A stretch of DNA of 64,000 nt from Linum tenue. Taxonomy: Eukaryota; Streptophyta; Magnoliopsida; Malpighiales; Linaceae. The DNA lies in the NCBI GenBank assembly GCA_946122785.1, contig CAMGYJ010000004.1:62442679-62506678 (forward strand), given 5' to 3'. Both the position numbers and the translations under genes were made by a program. This document shows, piece by piece, positions 35,165-46,408 of this stretch (its first letter is position 1; every line of letters starts with the position of its first letter). A model generated the notes under the pieces. The model was not told where the DNA came from, searched no databases, and was given only the letters and a program-made list of their open reading frames with translations.

Positions 35165-38100
35165 TCAGCGACCAAGGGTGTCTGAAAATGTAATCTCGTT
35201 TCTCGACCATTCTGCTGCAGTTTCTTCGACTCTAGATTTTGCATAAACAAATGCAGGACGTTTTGGTGCAGGAAGGGGGATGGTTTCGCTGTTCAACATA
35301 ACAACCACTGCCTGCATATCAGGTTGGTCCGAGGGATCTTCCTCAACGCACAGCAGCCCGATATGGATGCATCTCAGGACCCCATTCGACCCTTCCAATG
35401 AAGGATCAACTATCTTCACAACTCTCTCTGCGTTCCATAGCTCCCATACCTGAAACATGTTCCTCTCCTGATGAACATTCAATGTAATGTTATACTAGAA
35501 AAACTGTATTCGGGTCTCTCAACCAACCAAACCCCACTTACACAACCAATCAAGCTCAAGGTAGAATCATCCTGATAAAGCCCATTGATCTTCTTCCCAG
35601 TCACGATCTCCAGCAACATCACTCCAAAACTGAAGACATCAGATTTCACAGAAAACTTCCCGAGGTACAAATACTCTGGTGACATGTAACCACTGCAGAA
35701 ATGCAAACGTGGAAAAGCAACTTCGTCAGTCTACATTTCATATATCTACTTGAATAACAAGATAGCTTGTTATAAAAAATAAAAAACAGAAGACATACTA
35801 AGTTCCACCAATTCTACGTGTCTTCCCCTCAACTAGGTCACCTTCCAATACTCTAGCCATTCCAAAATCGGAAATTTTGGGGTTCAGCTCTGCATCCAGA
35901 AGAACATTGCTGGTTTTCAGGTCTCTGTGGATAATTCTGCACCTTGAATCCTGATGAAGATACAAGATCCCACGTGCAATCCCGAGTATGATATTAAAAC
36001 GTTTACTCCAGTCTAAGAACGGGCTTGTGGTCTGATCAACTACACCATGTGGAAAACAAAATTCAGGATTCATTCAAATATATTTAGCATTCCATGACAC
36101 TATGATGACATACCGAAAAGAATAGAGTCCAAACTCTTGTAGGGCAAGTACTCATAAACCAACATTTGCTCTTGTTCCTCAATGCAGCAACCATGGAGCT
36201 TCACAAGGTTCCTGTGCTGCAATTTCGCAATCAGAAAGAATTCACTTTTAAATTGTTCCAGCCCCTTGGCATTTTTTGGCGACCTTTTTACAGCAACCTC
36301 TTCTCCAGAATTTAATTTCCCCTGATATTGCAAAGAGGGGAGTTAGGTTCAAGTAGACTGCACAATCCAGTCTTTCAAATATTACAACACTGATATATGG
36401 AGACTTAACCTTGTACACTGAACCAAATCCCCCTTGTCCAAGTTTGTTATCAGGGGAAAAATTGTTGGTAGCAGCAAGAATAGTGCTAAGGCTGAAAAAT
36501 GGTAGTTCTGGATAAATTTTACTTCGCGTGATCTCCTTGATCACAGGAGAATCTTGGAAGTAATTTGAACCATCTTCACCCGGATGAAATAAGTTTCGAA
36601 TTCGCCTATCAGTCGCTGTTTTTGCAGAATAAGAAGCAAGGATGTTTGTTAACAGTCCGAGTAAAAGAATATAGAAACACAAAAGATGGGATACCTTTTC
36701 TCTTCTTCCACTTCTTCAGCCTCTTTAGCCACCAATAGGCAAACAAGACACCAACAAGCCAAACTGAGGCAACAGATGGTATAAGAAAGACTAACTTCAA
36801 CTTAAGCTCACGAAAGCCACTAGATTGCAGTGCATAGTCAGCTGATCAGAAAGAGAAAACAATCAATCAATGAGTAAAAGAAAGTAAAGGAAGACATAAG
36901 GAAACATGCTTGTCTCTGTAAACTGAATACTCCTTGATTAGTTGATCACCTAGTTCAATTTGATCGACACGAACATATATTTCACCATCAGGGGCCGGGA
37001 AGTTAACTGTATCCATCAGTTCTCCATTCCATGTCAAACAACCAGTCCCTTTCGCAACAATACTCTTCGTGGTATATGCACTGCAGGAACAATTCTTTCT
37101 ACATTCATGCTCACAGTTCACTTCATCCAATCCCATGTCCACCCACACGGCTGCGGAAGTATCAGGAACCTTCACATTTGCAACTCTCACAAACCCCTCC
37201 CCAGGCTCACAGAAAGAAGAGGATTTTGATCGCTTCCTGACACATCCACCATATGAACCTCCAAGGAGCAGCTTGCTTGGAGACCTTGGTTCATAACCAG
37301 GTAAACAAACACATTCAGAAAGAAAAGGGCTGCTAGGTTCACACTTTCCATAAGCACCACAATAACCATAGACATCACATTTTCGATGCGTTACTGAATA
37401 GAACTCCTTCCACTGACCATCAACTTCGTCCCAGGCAACCGCCAAAATTGTTCCAGAACTGACAATTTTCCACATCATGACCATAGAAGGATCACTCGGG
37501 AGAAATGAGTAATGTATCCCGTGTTCGTTATTAACAAAAGAGGCGTTATAGAATTGATGGTATATGTCCCAGGGCCATGGCATGCTCCGCCAATTGGGAA
37601 CTGTACCCTGGTAGAACATAAAGAACTGTGGAGAGCCATTTGGGTTGAGCTTAAATGAGAAATCACCTGTTCCAGGGTCATCTGCTGATCTCCATGAAGT
37701 CACGAAGCGGTTGAAACCTGTTCCCCTATCCAGACCCAGTTTCATGCCAGGTAACAAGGTGTCTGTTGGATGATCAAAGCTTTGCCACACAATTGTTCTA
37801 TTACTTGCATCTTGGACCAACACTAAATTTCCTGAATCTAACAACCGAGTAAAACAAGACCCCTCCAGAAACACCCTCGAAATGTTAACAGACCATACTG
37901 GAAGCTCTCGATCTATGCTGCTGTATAGAAAAAGGTTGCCATATTCATCGCTCGATAGAACTCCTGAAGTGCCATTGATGGGATCGTTCCTGTTTGCTAC
38001 CCACACAGGAGCTTGTCCTGGCTTGTTATGATACCAAATCCCTAGATATCTGTAGCTCGACCGGCCAGGGCTGAAAAACCCTAAAGCGAATCTACCACTT

Positions 38101-38327
38101 TCGGAGATGACAAAGCTCCCATCCTTGAGTGATCCCTTAGCATATATAGTGTCATTGGAAGCAAAGGTTGTACCTTGGAATAGAAGAAGCAGAGATAGCA
38201 GAACAAGCTTGGGAGCATCATCGTCAATGGAAATTTTAGCTCCAACACTATCTTTCATCTTCCCAAGCAGAGCAAAGATGGTGGAGAAGGAAAAGTCCAC
38301 CATAGCCAGAGGATGAAATATCGCCAC
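35165..38327 (-). CDS. G-type lectin S-receptor-like Ser/Thr kinase, copy A
   Basis: Seven exons on the minus strand (38327-36950, 36841-36695, 36615-36410, 36321-36114, 36039-35799, 35692-35542, 35449-35165) give up to 871 residues. A plasma-membrane receptor kinase: signal sequence (hydrophobic [12 protein letters not shown] near residue 45), B-lectin ([20 protein letters not shown]), S-locus glycoprotein region, EGF-like cysteines ([18 protein letters not shown]), PAN/apple domain, one membrane span (about 476-497) followed by basic [10 protein letters not shown], then kinase. The glycine loop [11 protein letters not shown], Lys589, HRD Asp686 and DFG Asp704 are all present, so it should be active; HRDLKTSN marks a Ser/Thr kinase with RD type. 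It ends in the family's typical SDTLGR. The ligand is unknown. Translation may start at the later Met at 38258, nearer the signal sequence. Head-to-tail with copy B, 3.8 kb apart. Confidence 0.93.
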
Positions 38328-38932
38328 TCTTCCTGATATTTTTGGTCCCCATAAGCACCAGATGTTTGAAATGTCAAAGGCATCTTTTGTGTGAAATTTC
38401 TTCTTCTTTCCCCCCAGTTTTGATGTAGACAGAGGTTGAAAGCTGCGTTCGAGATTTTCAATATCAACGGCGTTTGATTAGACAACACCATTCCAAAAAA
38501 AAAAAAAATTGCGTGTGGCCACAGTTGTCCTTTTCGTGGGGATTCAAGATAAACCCGTGAAGTTTTAGAACTCGACTTCTCAAGTTCCCTCCCTGAAATA
38601 ACCATTCAAAATGTCACCATTCTCCAAAATCACAATCGTCTTTTGTTACTGAATTCACTAACTACAGATATAAACACTAACATGGCAAGAGAATCAAAGC
38701 TCAGAAGCTGGCGATGGCGTCTTCCCGCCAGAATCTTTCCCATCTTCTCTTTCCCGCCATATTCTCCGCAAGAATGGTTTCAGCGTGCTGAAACTTGGCA
38801 AATTCGTTAAGCATAAATATACTCTTAGGTCACTATAAAAGTTAAGCCTTCCATTACGAATCTACAACGAAAGACTACATCTCATAGACTCTATATATAT
38901 CTATTTGCTACATTAGTTTATTGTCGCAGACA
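38328..38932 (-). promoter_or_regulatory. Upstream region of kinase copy A, duplicated with the gene
   Basis: This 605-base spacer holds the promoter and leader of copy A and the 3' end of copy B. The part at about 38690-38790 matches the upstream region of copy B at 42460-42560 ('gaagctggcgatgg', 'cccgccatattctccg'), so the duplicated unit carried its own upstream DNA. No TATA box could be fixed with confidence. Confidence 0.5.
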
Positions 38933-41900
38933 TCAGCGACCAAGGATGTTGGAAATGGTCATCTCGTTCCTCGAGCATTCTGCCACTCTTTCTTCGACTT
39001 TTCTGGACTTCCCATAAGTGAATGCAGGACGTTTTGGCGGAGGAAGATGTGTCATTTCGCTGTTCAACATGACAACCACTGCCTGCATATCAGGTCTGTC
39101 AACGGGATCTTCCTCGATGCACAGCAGCCCGATGTGGATGCATCTCAGGGCACCATTTGACACTTCTATTGAAGGATCAACTACCTCCACGGCTCTCTCT
39201 TCTTTCCACAACTCCCATACCTGAAAACATTTCCTCTCCATGAAAGCTCAATGTACTATTGTGTTCAAAGGACTGAATTCAGATGTATTCGGATTTCAAG
39301 CAACCAGACTGCACTTACATAGCCAATCAAGCTCAAGGCAGGATCCTCCTGAGAAAACCCATTGATCTTCATCCCGGTCACGATTTCCAGCAACATAACT
39401 CCGAAACTGAAGACGTCAGATTTTACCGAGAACTTCCCTAGGTATGCGTACTCTGGTGACATGTAACCGCTGCAGAAGGGGGAACATGAAAATAAGCAAA
39501 ATCTTAAGTTCACATTTCACAGTGGTACCTACATAACAAGATAACTTGTTATAGAAAAACACAAGACATACTAGGTTCCGCCAATTCTACTTGTCTTCCC
39601 TTCAACTTGGTCACCTTCCAATACTCTAGCCATTCCAAAATCGGAAATTTTGGGGTTCAGCTCTGCATCAAGAAGAATGTTGCTGGTTTTCAGGTCTCTG
39701 TGGATTATTCTGCACCTTGAGTCCTGATGAAGATATAAGATCCCACGTGCAACCCCGAGTATGATATTGAACCGTTTACACCAGTCTAAGAATGGGCTTC
39801 CTGTCTGATCAACTAAAGATGCAGAAAGCAAAAATCAGGATTCGTTCAACTTTCCTTTTGGCTATTCATTACCACGATGACTTACCGAAAAGAATTGAGT
39901 CCAAACTATTGTAGGGCAAGTACTCATAAACCAACATCTGCTCTTGTTCCTCAATGCAGCAACCATGGAGCTTCACAAGGTTCCTGTGTTGCAGTTTTGC
40001 AATAAGAAAGACTTCGCTTTTAAACTGTTCCAGCCCCTGCCTGGAATTGTTTGGTGATCTTTTTACAGCAACCTCTACTCCGGAAGAAAATTTGCCCTGA
40101 AATTGCAAAGGGGACCATTTAAGTTCAGGAAAGTGTCATATTTCCGTCTTTCAGATATTGCAAACACTATGTGGAGACACCACCTTGTACACTGAACCAA
40201 AACCCCCTTGTCCAAGTTTGTTGTCAGGGGAAAAATTGTTGGTAGCAGCTCGTATCGTGCTAAGGTTGAAGAAGGGTAGTTCTGGATAAATTTTACTCCG
40301 CTCGATCTCCTTGGTCGGCAAAGAATCTTGGAAGTAGTTTGACCCATCTTCACCCGGATCAAATAAGTTTCTGATCCGCCTCTCGTTTGCTGTCCTTGGA
40401 TAATAAAAGCAAGGATGATTATTAGTCATCGGAGCGCAAGAAGTAAGAACACAACTTAAACGGATACCTTTGCTCTTCCTCCGCTTCTTTAGCCTCTTGA
40501 GCCACCAATAGGCAAGCAAGATGCCGACAAGCCAAACAGAAGCAAAAGATGGTATGAGAACAACTAACTTCAACTTAAGTTCACGAAAGCCACTAGATTG
40601 CAGTGCATAGTCAGCTGATCAAAAAGAACATACAACATCAGTAGATGTAAAAAAGAGAGCAGGGGAAGACACGAAGAAGCAAGCTTGTCTATGAAAATCG
40701 AACACCTCCAGATTTGATTACCTAGTTCACGAGCATCGACACGAACATAGATTGCAAGATCAAGGCCGGGCATGCTTACTGTATCCATTAGTTCTCCATG
40801 CCATGTCAAACAACCAGTCCCTTTGCCATCAATTTTAGTGGTAGCATATGCACAGCAGGAGCAATTCTTTCTACATTCTTGCTCACAGTTCACTTCATTT
40901 AATCCCATGTCCACCCACACGGCTGCTGAAGTATCAGGAGCCTTCACATTTGCAACTCTCACAAACCCTTCTCCGGGCGCACAAAAAGATGAGGATTCTG
41001 ACCGCTTCCTGACACACCCACCGAATGCATTTCCTAGAAGAAACTTGCTTGGAGACTTTAGTTCATAACCAGGTAAACAAACACATTCAGAAAGAAAAGG
41101 GCTGCTTGGTTCACACTTTCCATAAGCACCACAGTAACCATAGACATCACATTTTTTATGGGTTACTGAATAGAACTCTTTCCACTGGCCATCAACTTCG
41201 TCCCACATCGCCGCCCCCATCGTTCCCGAGTTGTCCATAGTAGGAATCATTACAATAGAAGGATCACGAGAGTGAAACGAGAAACGTATCTCACGTTCAT
41301 TAATTTCAAATAATTCTTCATATAACTCATGGTGTATGCGCCAGGCTGATGGGATGCTCCGCCAATGGGGGGTTGTACCACGATACAGAAAGAGCTGTGG
41401 CACGCCATTTGGGTTAAGCTTAAATGAGAAATCACCTATTCCAGGGTCATCTGGTGACCTCCATGAAGTGATGAAGCGGTTTAAACCAGTTTCCTTATCC
41501 AGACCTAGTTTCATGCCAGGTAACAAGGTGTGAGTAGGATGATTAAAGCTTTGCCACACAATCATTCTGTTAATTATACCCTGGACCAATACTAAATTTC
41601 CTGAATCTAACAACCGAGCTAAACATGGCCCTTCTGCAAATTTTTCCCTCGAAACATTTGCAGACCATACTGGTAACTCTTGATCTAAGCTGCTGTAGAG
41701 AGAAAGGTTGCCATATCCATCGCTTGATAGAACTCCTGAAGTGCCATTGATGGGATTGTTCCTGTTTGCTACCCACACAGGAGCTTGTCCTGGCTTGTTG
41801 TGATACCAAATCCCCAGATATCTGTTGCTGGATCGACCAGGGCTGAAGAACCCTAAAGCGAACTTACCCCCTTTGGAGATGACCAAGCTTCCATCCTTGA

Positions 41901-42123
41901 GTGACCCATTAGCATGTATAGTGTCATTGAGAGCAAAGCTTGTACCTTGGAAAAGAAGAAACAGAGCAAGCCTTGAAGCCCCCTTGAAAATTTTAGCTCT
42001 AGCACCATTTCTCATCCTCCCCAGCAAAGCAAAATTGATGGCATAAGGAAAGTCCACAACAGCAGTAAACACAGCAGGATGAAATATCTGCACCAACCGG
42101 CTGCCATGGTATTTAGTCTCCAT
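38933..42123 (-). CDS. G-type lectin S-receptor-like Ser/Thr kinase, copy B
   Basis: Seven exons with the same phases as copy A (42123-40722, 40614-40468, 40389-40184, 40096-39886, 39812-39572, 39469-39319, 39220-38933) give up to 881 residues. Same domain order: signal sequence ([14 protein letters not shown]), B-lectin, S-locus region, EGF-like, PAN, membrane span about residues 484-505, kinase. Glycine loop, Lys597, HRD Asp695 and DFG Asp713 are present. Differences from copy A cluster in the S-locus glycoprotein region (for example [17 protein letters not shown] against [17 protein letters not shown]), the part that faces ligand, while kinase exons are nearly the same; this suits diversification of recognition with conserved signalling. 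A later in-frame Met (near MRNGARAK) may be the true start. Confidence 0.93.
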
Positions 42124-43205
42124 AAATAGGAGACGTTGAAATGTAATAGGGCTCTTCAGACTCTTCTAACGAAATTTCTTCTTTTTCCCCCCTTTCCCCG
42201 TAGGATATAGACGAAGGTTGAAAAGCCACGTCGAGCTTCAGCTTCAATGGCGACAAAACGTCAAATCCACGCCCAACATTGAGGTGGCCATTCATTTCCT
42301 TTTCGTTGTTTGACTAATTGGGATTCAAGATAATCTCGTTAAGCAAACCGTGGGGTAGCCATTCGAAATATCAATATTCTCCGAAATCGCAATCGTCTGC
42401 TTCTTTCGCTAACCACATACTTCATTACCAATTGTAAGTACTTACATGGCCGGAAGGCATGCCAAAGCTTTAGAAGCTGGCGATGGAGAGATTCCCACCG
42501 GAATCTTACCCGTCTTCTTACCCGCCATATTCTCCGAGAGAATGGGATCATCGAGCTAAAACTTACGAACTCGGTGAAACTAGGAAGAACCCTAATTCTT
42601 CAGATGTATCTCCAGCGAAGTGACTCGGCGATCAAATTACCCTGAAATCGAAGGACGGAGCGAGCCACTCCCGCCGGAGGGAAGACGCTAGTTGTCTTTA
42701 ATGATGGCAAATTACACTTTCATATACACAACGTTCGAAGTATACAAGATAGCCATAAGTTTTTGGTTGTTTGACAAATCTACTCATTTCTGTTACAAAC
42801 TTCAACAATGTTAGAGATCCTGCCAATTAAATCGATGCGACTCCGCTCACTCCTCGTGACGTTATTCAAGCACAAATTATATCTCTACGTGGACTGTGGG
42901 GTAAGAGATGACTTAAAAGGTTCAAAGAGAGATTGGGAGCATTTAAGGTAGGTGAAAAATGCTCTACAAGGAAGGCTTATTTGATGCCAAATCGATTGGC
43001 ATATTATATAATTCATGTGGTCCAAAAATGAATATTTGGAATCGACGATACAAAGACAAATGAGATCATTCTTGATGGAAACGTTGTTACAATCCATGGA
43101 CCAAGACCGTGTGAAGATGGGCTTGAAAGAAGGGTATTCGGCCTAGGAGTCCATATGGTGTGAACGTAAGGTGTTAAAGCAAGGTGTGAACATAACTACA
43201 TAACT
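42124..43205. other. Upstream region of kinase copy B and spacer
   Basis: 42124-42600 is the presumed promoter and leader of copy B and matches the region upstream of copy A. 42600-43205 has short frames only, without recognised motifs. Confidence 0.5.
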
Positions 43206-43490
43206 GTGAGAGCATCCACATCAATGCAATTAACTTGTAATTGCATATGCAATTAAATATTATGTTTAAATTATATAAAATAAAGTAAAAGAGAATATAA
43301 AAAATAAACTAAAATAAAAAAATCTCCATTTTTTAGTCTTTTTTACTTGCAATTGCATTTATTGCAAGCTTGCAAATATGCAATTGGTAGTCACATCAAT
43401 GCAATTGGGGTTTGCAATTGCAAACACCCATGTCATGTCATTTTGCAATTGAGAATGCAATACCAATGTGGATGTTCCAAAGAGAATAAA
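43206..43490. repeat. Palindromic MITE-like element rich in TGCAATTG
   Basis: The left end GAGCATCCACATCAATGCAATT and the right end (reverse complement GGAACATCCACATTGGTATTGCATT) are inverted copies, and the interior repeats 'ttgcaattg', 'gcaattgcat' in both orientations. Length about 285 bp and no coding capacity suit a MITE. No target duplication is convincing, so the superfamily is not assigned. Confidence 0.55.
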
Positions 43491-44377
43491 AGGTGCCAAT
43501 GAAATATCAAGTGTGAACATAATGGGCGGATTTTAAGGATAGAAGGGTTGAAAAAGTCAAGTTTGTTTCCTTTTTTCCATGACTTTGTTTACTTGTTACT
43601 TAAGAATTTTAGCTATCTTTCTTAATCTTCAATTTGATTTTCGTTGCCTATTTAAGGAGGCCAAGTTCTATGTAAATTTCATCAAATTTCATTAATCAAA
43701 TTGAGAGTTTTCGAGTTCAATTGTAAACAAGTTGTGTGAGTCTTCTGTCAACGAGGTCCAAAAGAGGAGCAGATGTCTCTTATCAACTAGAAATCGCATC
43801 TAGTTACGGCGAGTATCGACTATATTGATTGGTCCTTTCAACAGGTTCGGAATTGTTTGATCAATTTCCGCAAATTATCTTTTTATTTTCATGTTATTGA
43901 AGAAAAAAGAAAAATGCTAAATTATTCGACGTGTGCAACTATGCATATTTGGTTCGTATTCGAGTGAATTCTTATATTTAGTTCATATCCGACTAGGATA
44001 CCAAATTGACACATATGTGAGCGACAACTTGTTTAGTAAATTCAACCACTATTATCCATGTCATCTTTTTAAGCCAGCATAATCATATATTGGGTCGATA
44101 TGATTCGGAATTCATTTGAAAGCTATGACGGGCAAATAATCAAACGCTTGGTGTGCATAACTCCAAAACTGCAAGTGAAGGAACAAGCTCCTGGAATTGA
44201 AACAGAGTTTTGGATCACGTATTTTCAACAATATTAAGTGTGTACAATCTTCTACATCAGCGAACTGGAACGACGAAACACAGTACTGCTGCACCAACTG
44301 GACCTCGCAACGACGAAGCATCCGTTTGCACAAATCCCGCCAGCATGCTCAATTCATTCCTATGGAAACAGAAGGCA
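43491..44377. other. Spacer and 3' flank of the oxidoreductase gene
   Basis: No gene recognised. The right ~200 bases should be the 3' untranslated end of the minus-strand oxidoreductase. Confidence 0.45.
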
Positions 44378-45927
44378 TTAGGACGGAACAAGGAGGATCT
44401 TGCCGATATGCTGGCTACTCTCAATCAGCTTATGAGCCTCGGCTGCCACAGAGAACGGGAAGACCTTGGACACAATAGGCTTAACTTTCCCGGCTGCAAT
44501 TGCCGGCCACACATTCTTCTCCACCTCTTTTACAATGGCAGCTTTGTTCTCCGGAGTTCTGTATCTCAAACCAGCCGCTGTAAAAGAAACACACCAGAAC
44601 CAGAACCAGACGCATATATACCAACTCAGATCTCGCACTGAGAAAGTTAAGCAAATTCGAAACCAATGTCAATGCTGTCATACCTTGCACTGTGAGGCGC
44701 TTCGCAAACAGAGTAGGCAGGTTCATCTCCGCCTTAGCTCCACCCATCAATCCGATGATAAACAGCCTGCCGTCGAAATTCAAGCTGTCGAGGTTTCGCT
44801 GGAAGTAGGATGCCCCAAGGCAATCCAGAATGACATCAACTCCTGCCACACAATAAGTAGTCAGCATTTTGCAAAATCAAGAATACAAGGCTGCTCATTC
44901 ATCTACTTAAAAAGGTTATGTCAACAAGCACAAAGTATATACCTTTTCCATCAGTTTCTTCCTTCACTCGGGCCACGAAATCCTCAGACTTGTAGTTGAT
45001 GCAAACATCAGCTCCGAGATCTCTGCACGCCGCTAGCTTCTCCTCACTCCCTACGGATTTGGGGAAATGGCAAGTTAGCAAAAGTTAACTCCTGTCCCCC
45101 TTTCTAAACCTCTTTCTGCTAGTTGTGACGTTTGTAGCCAATTTGAGAATTTTAGTTCCATTTGGCCGTCAAATCTCATAGAGCTTGCTACAAACACAAT
45201 CAATTCGAAATTCGGAGTAGAACTCTATAGAAATGAGAATGGATTTCCAAGCGCGCTCTAGGGTTTTCAGCTGCAAATTGAATTGAAAACTGGAAATGGA
45301 ATTGGAACTGGAAGTGGCAAACATACCTGCAGTGATCAAAACTCGAATCCCTAGATGTTTCGCTATCTGAATCGCAAACGTCCCAATCCCGCTCGACCCG
45401 CCATGAACCTGTAAACAATTCCAACAAAACGTTTCGCTAATTCCTCTTCCCCGTCCGGCGAAAGAGAGAAAGAGAACTAGAAGCTAAACATTTACCAGAA
45501 GCGATTCGCCGGGGGAGAGCCGACTAGTCATGAAGATCGTTGACCAGACAGTACACGCGACCTCAGGGAAAGCGGCAGCGTCGGTCAGAGAGATGCCATC
45601 CGGTACGGGGAAAACTTGCGCCGCCGGAACCGCCACTTTCTCCGCGTAGCCTCCGCCGCTGAGGAGGGCGCACACCTGATCGCCGATTTTCCATCGGGAA
45701 ACGCGGCTCCCGACGGCTTCGATAGTGCCGGAACATTCGAGGCCGAGGTGCTCGCTAGCGCCCTTGGGAGGCGGATACTTGCCCTGGCGCTGGTTGGTAT
45801 CGGCGCGGTTGACGGCGGTGGCGGCGACCTTGATCAGAACTTCGTCGTCTTTGATCTGTGGATCGTTGACTTGCTGGAGTTGCAGGACGTCCGGCCCGCC
45901 GGGAGATGTGATCACCACCGCTTTCAT
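44378..45927 (-). CDS. Quinone oxidoreductase, PIG3/zeta-crystallin type (MDR family)
   Basis: Five exons (45927-45496, 45408-45327, 45050-44943, 44842-44684, 44577-44378) give 326 residues, the normal length for the PIG3 group of zinc-free medium-chain dehydrogenases/reductases. The enzyme uses NADPH to reduce quinones, probably in the cytosol, protecting against redox-cycling compounds. Seen: N-terminal GroES-like part (MKAVVITSPGGPDVLQLQ, NRADTNQRQGKYPPPKG), the family's conserved LGLECSGTI, the nucleotide-binding glycine motif VHGGSSGIG (145-153), and the C-terminal HIGKILLVPS. No zinc-binding cysteines are present, as expected. No targeting peptide is seen. Its start faces a nuclease pseudogene about 480 bases away on the other strand. 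Confidence 0.93.
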
Positions 45928-46408
45928 TTTCGAGCTCTCCGTTCACTTTTTTGACTTACTCTGGAGCTCTGAACAGTGGCAGGTTTGTGAGAGGAGACTG
46001 GAGAGGATATACAACAACGATATTAGTTTTTCATTTTTTTTCTTTTTGAAAAGGATAATTTAATTAAAAATAAATTAATTACCGCGCATATTTCCACCAC
46101 CACGACGTCGTTTAAGCAAGCCGGGAAACCTTCTTCATCGGTCGCGCAGTGTGAGCGCCTGAACTGCGAGAGTGCGAGTTACATTACATACCCCTCCTCC
46201 TCCCGCCATTGCAGCCTCCTCCGAAATCTCTCTCAGCCCAGCTCGCCGGAAATCCGCCGCCAGAAAAAACCTGCAACTGCTTCTGTCGGTAAGAAACTAA
46301 GAATCGGTTTCCACTCCTGCTTTCTCTTCCCTTTCTTCGTCTCAAATTTCTGTCAACACTTGCATATGAACTTCATCAAATCGAGGAGGCAGCTCAACTG
46401 TATTAGCA
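45928..46408. promoter_or_regulatory. Divergent intergenic region between oxidoreductase and nuclease pseudogene
   Basis: These 481 bases separate two divergent start codons and must hold both upstream regions. CT-rich leader-like sequence lies at 46190-46340 on the plus side. No TATA box or operator-like motif could be fixed by eye. Confidence 0.4.

Noticed and set aside
45616..46063. Plus-strand frames opposite the oxidoreductase
   Set aside because: They are antisense shadows of its GC-rich first exon.
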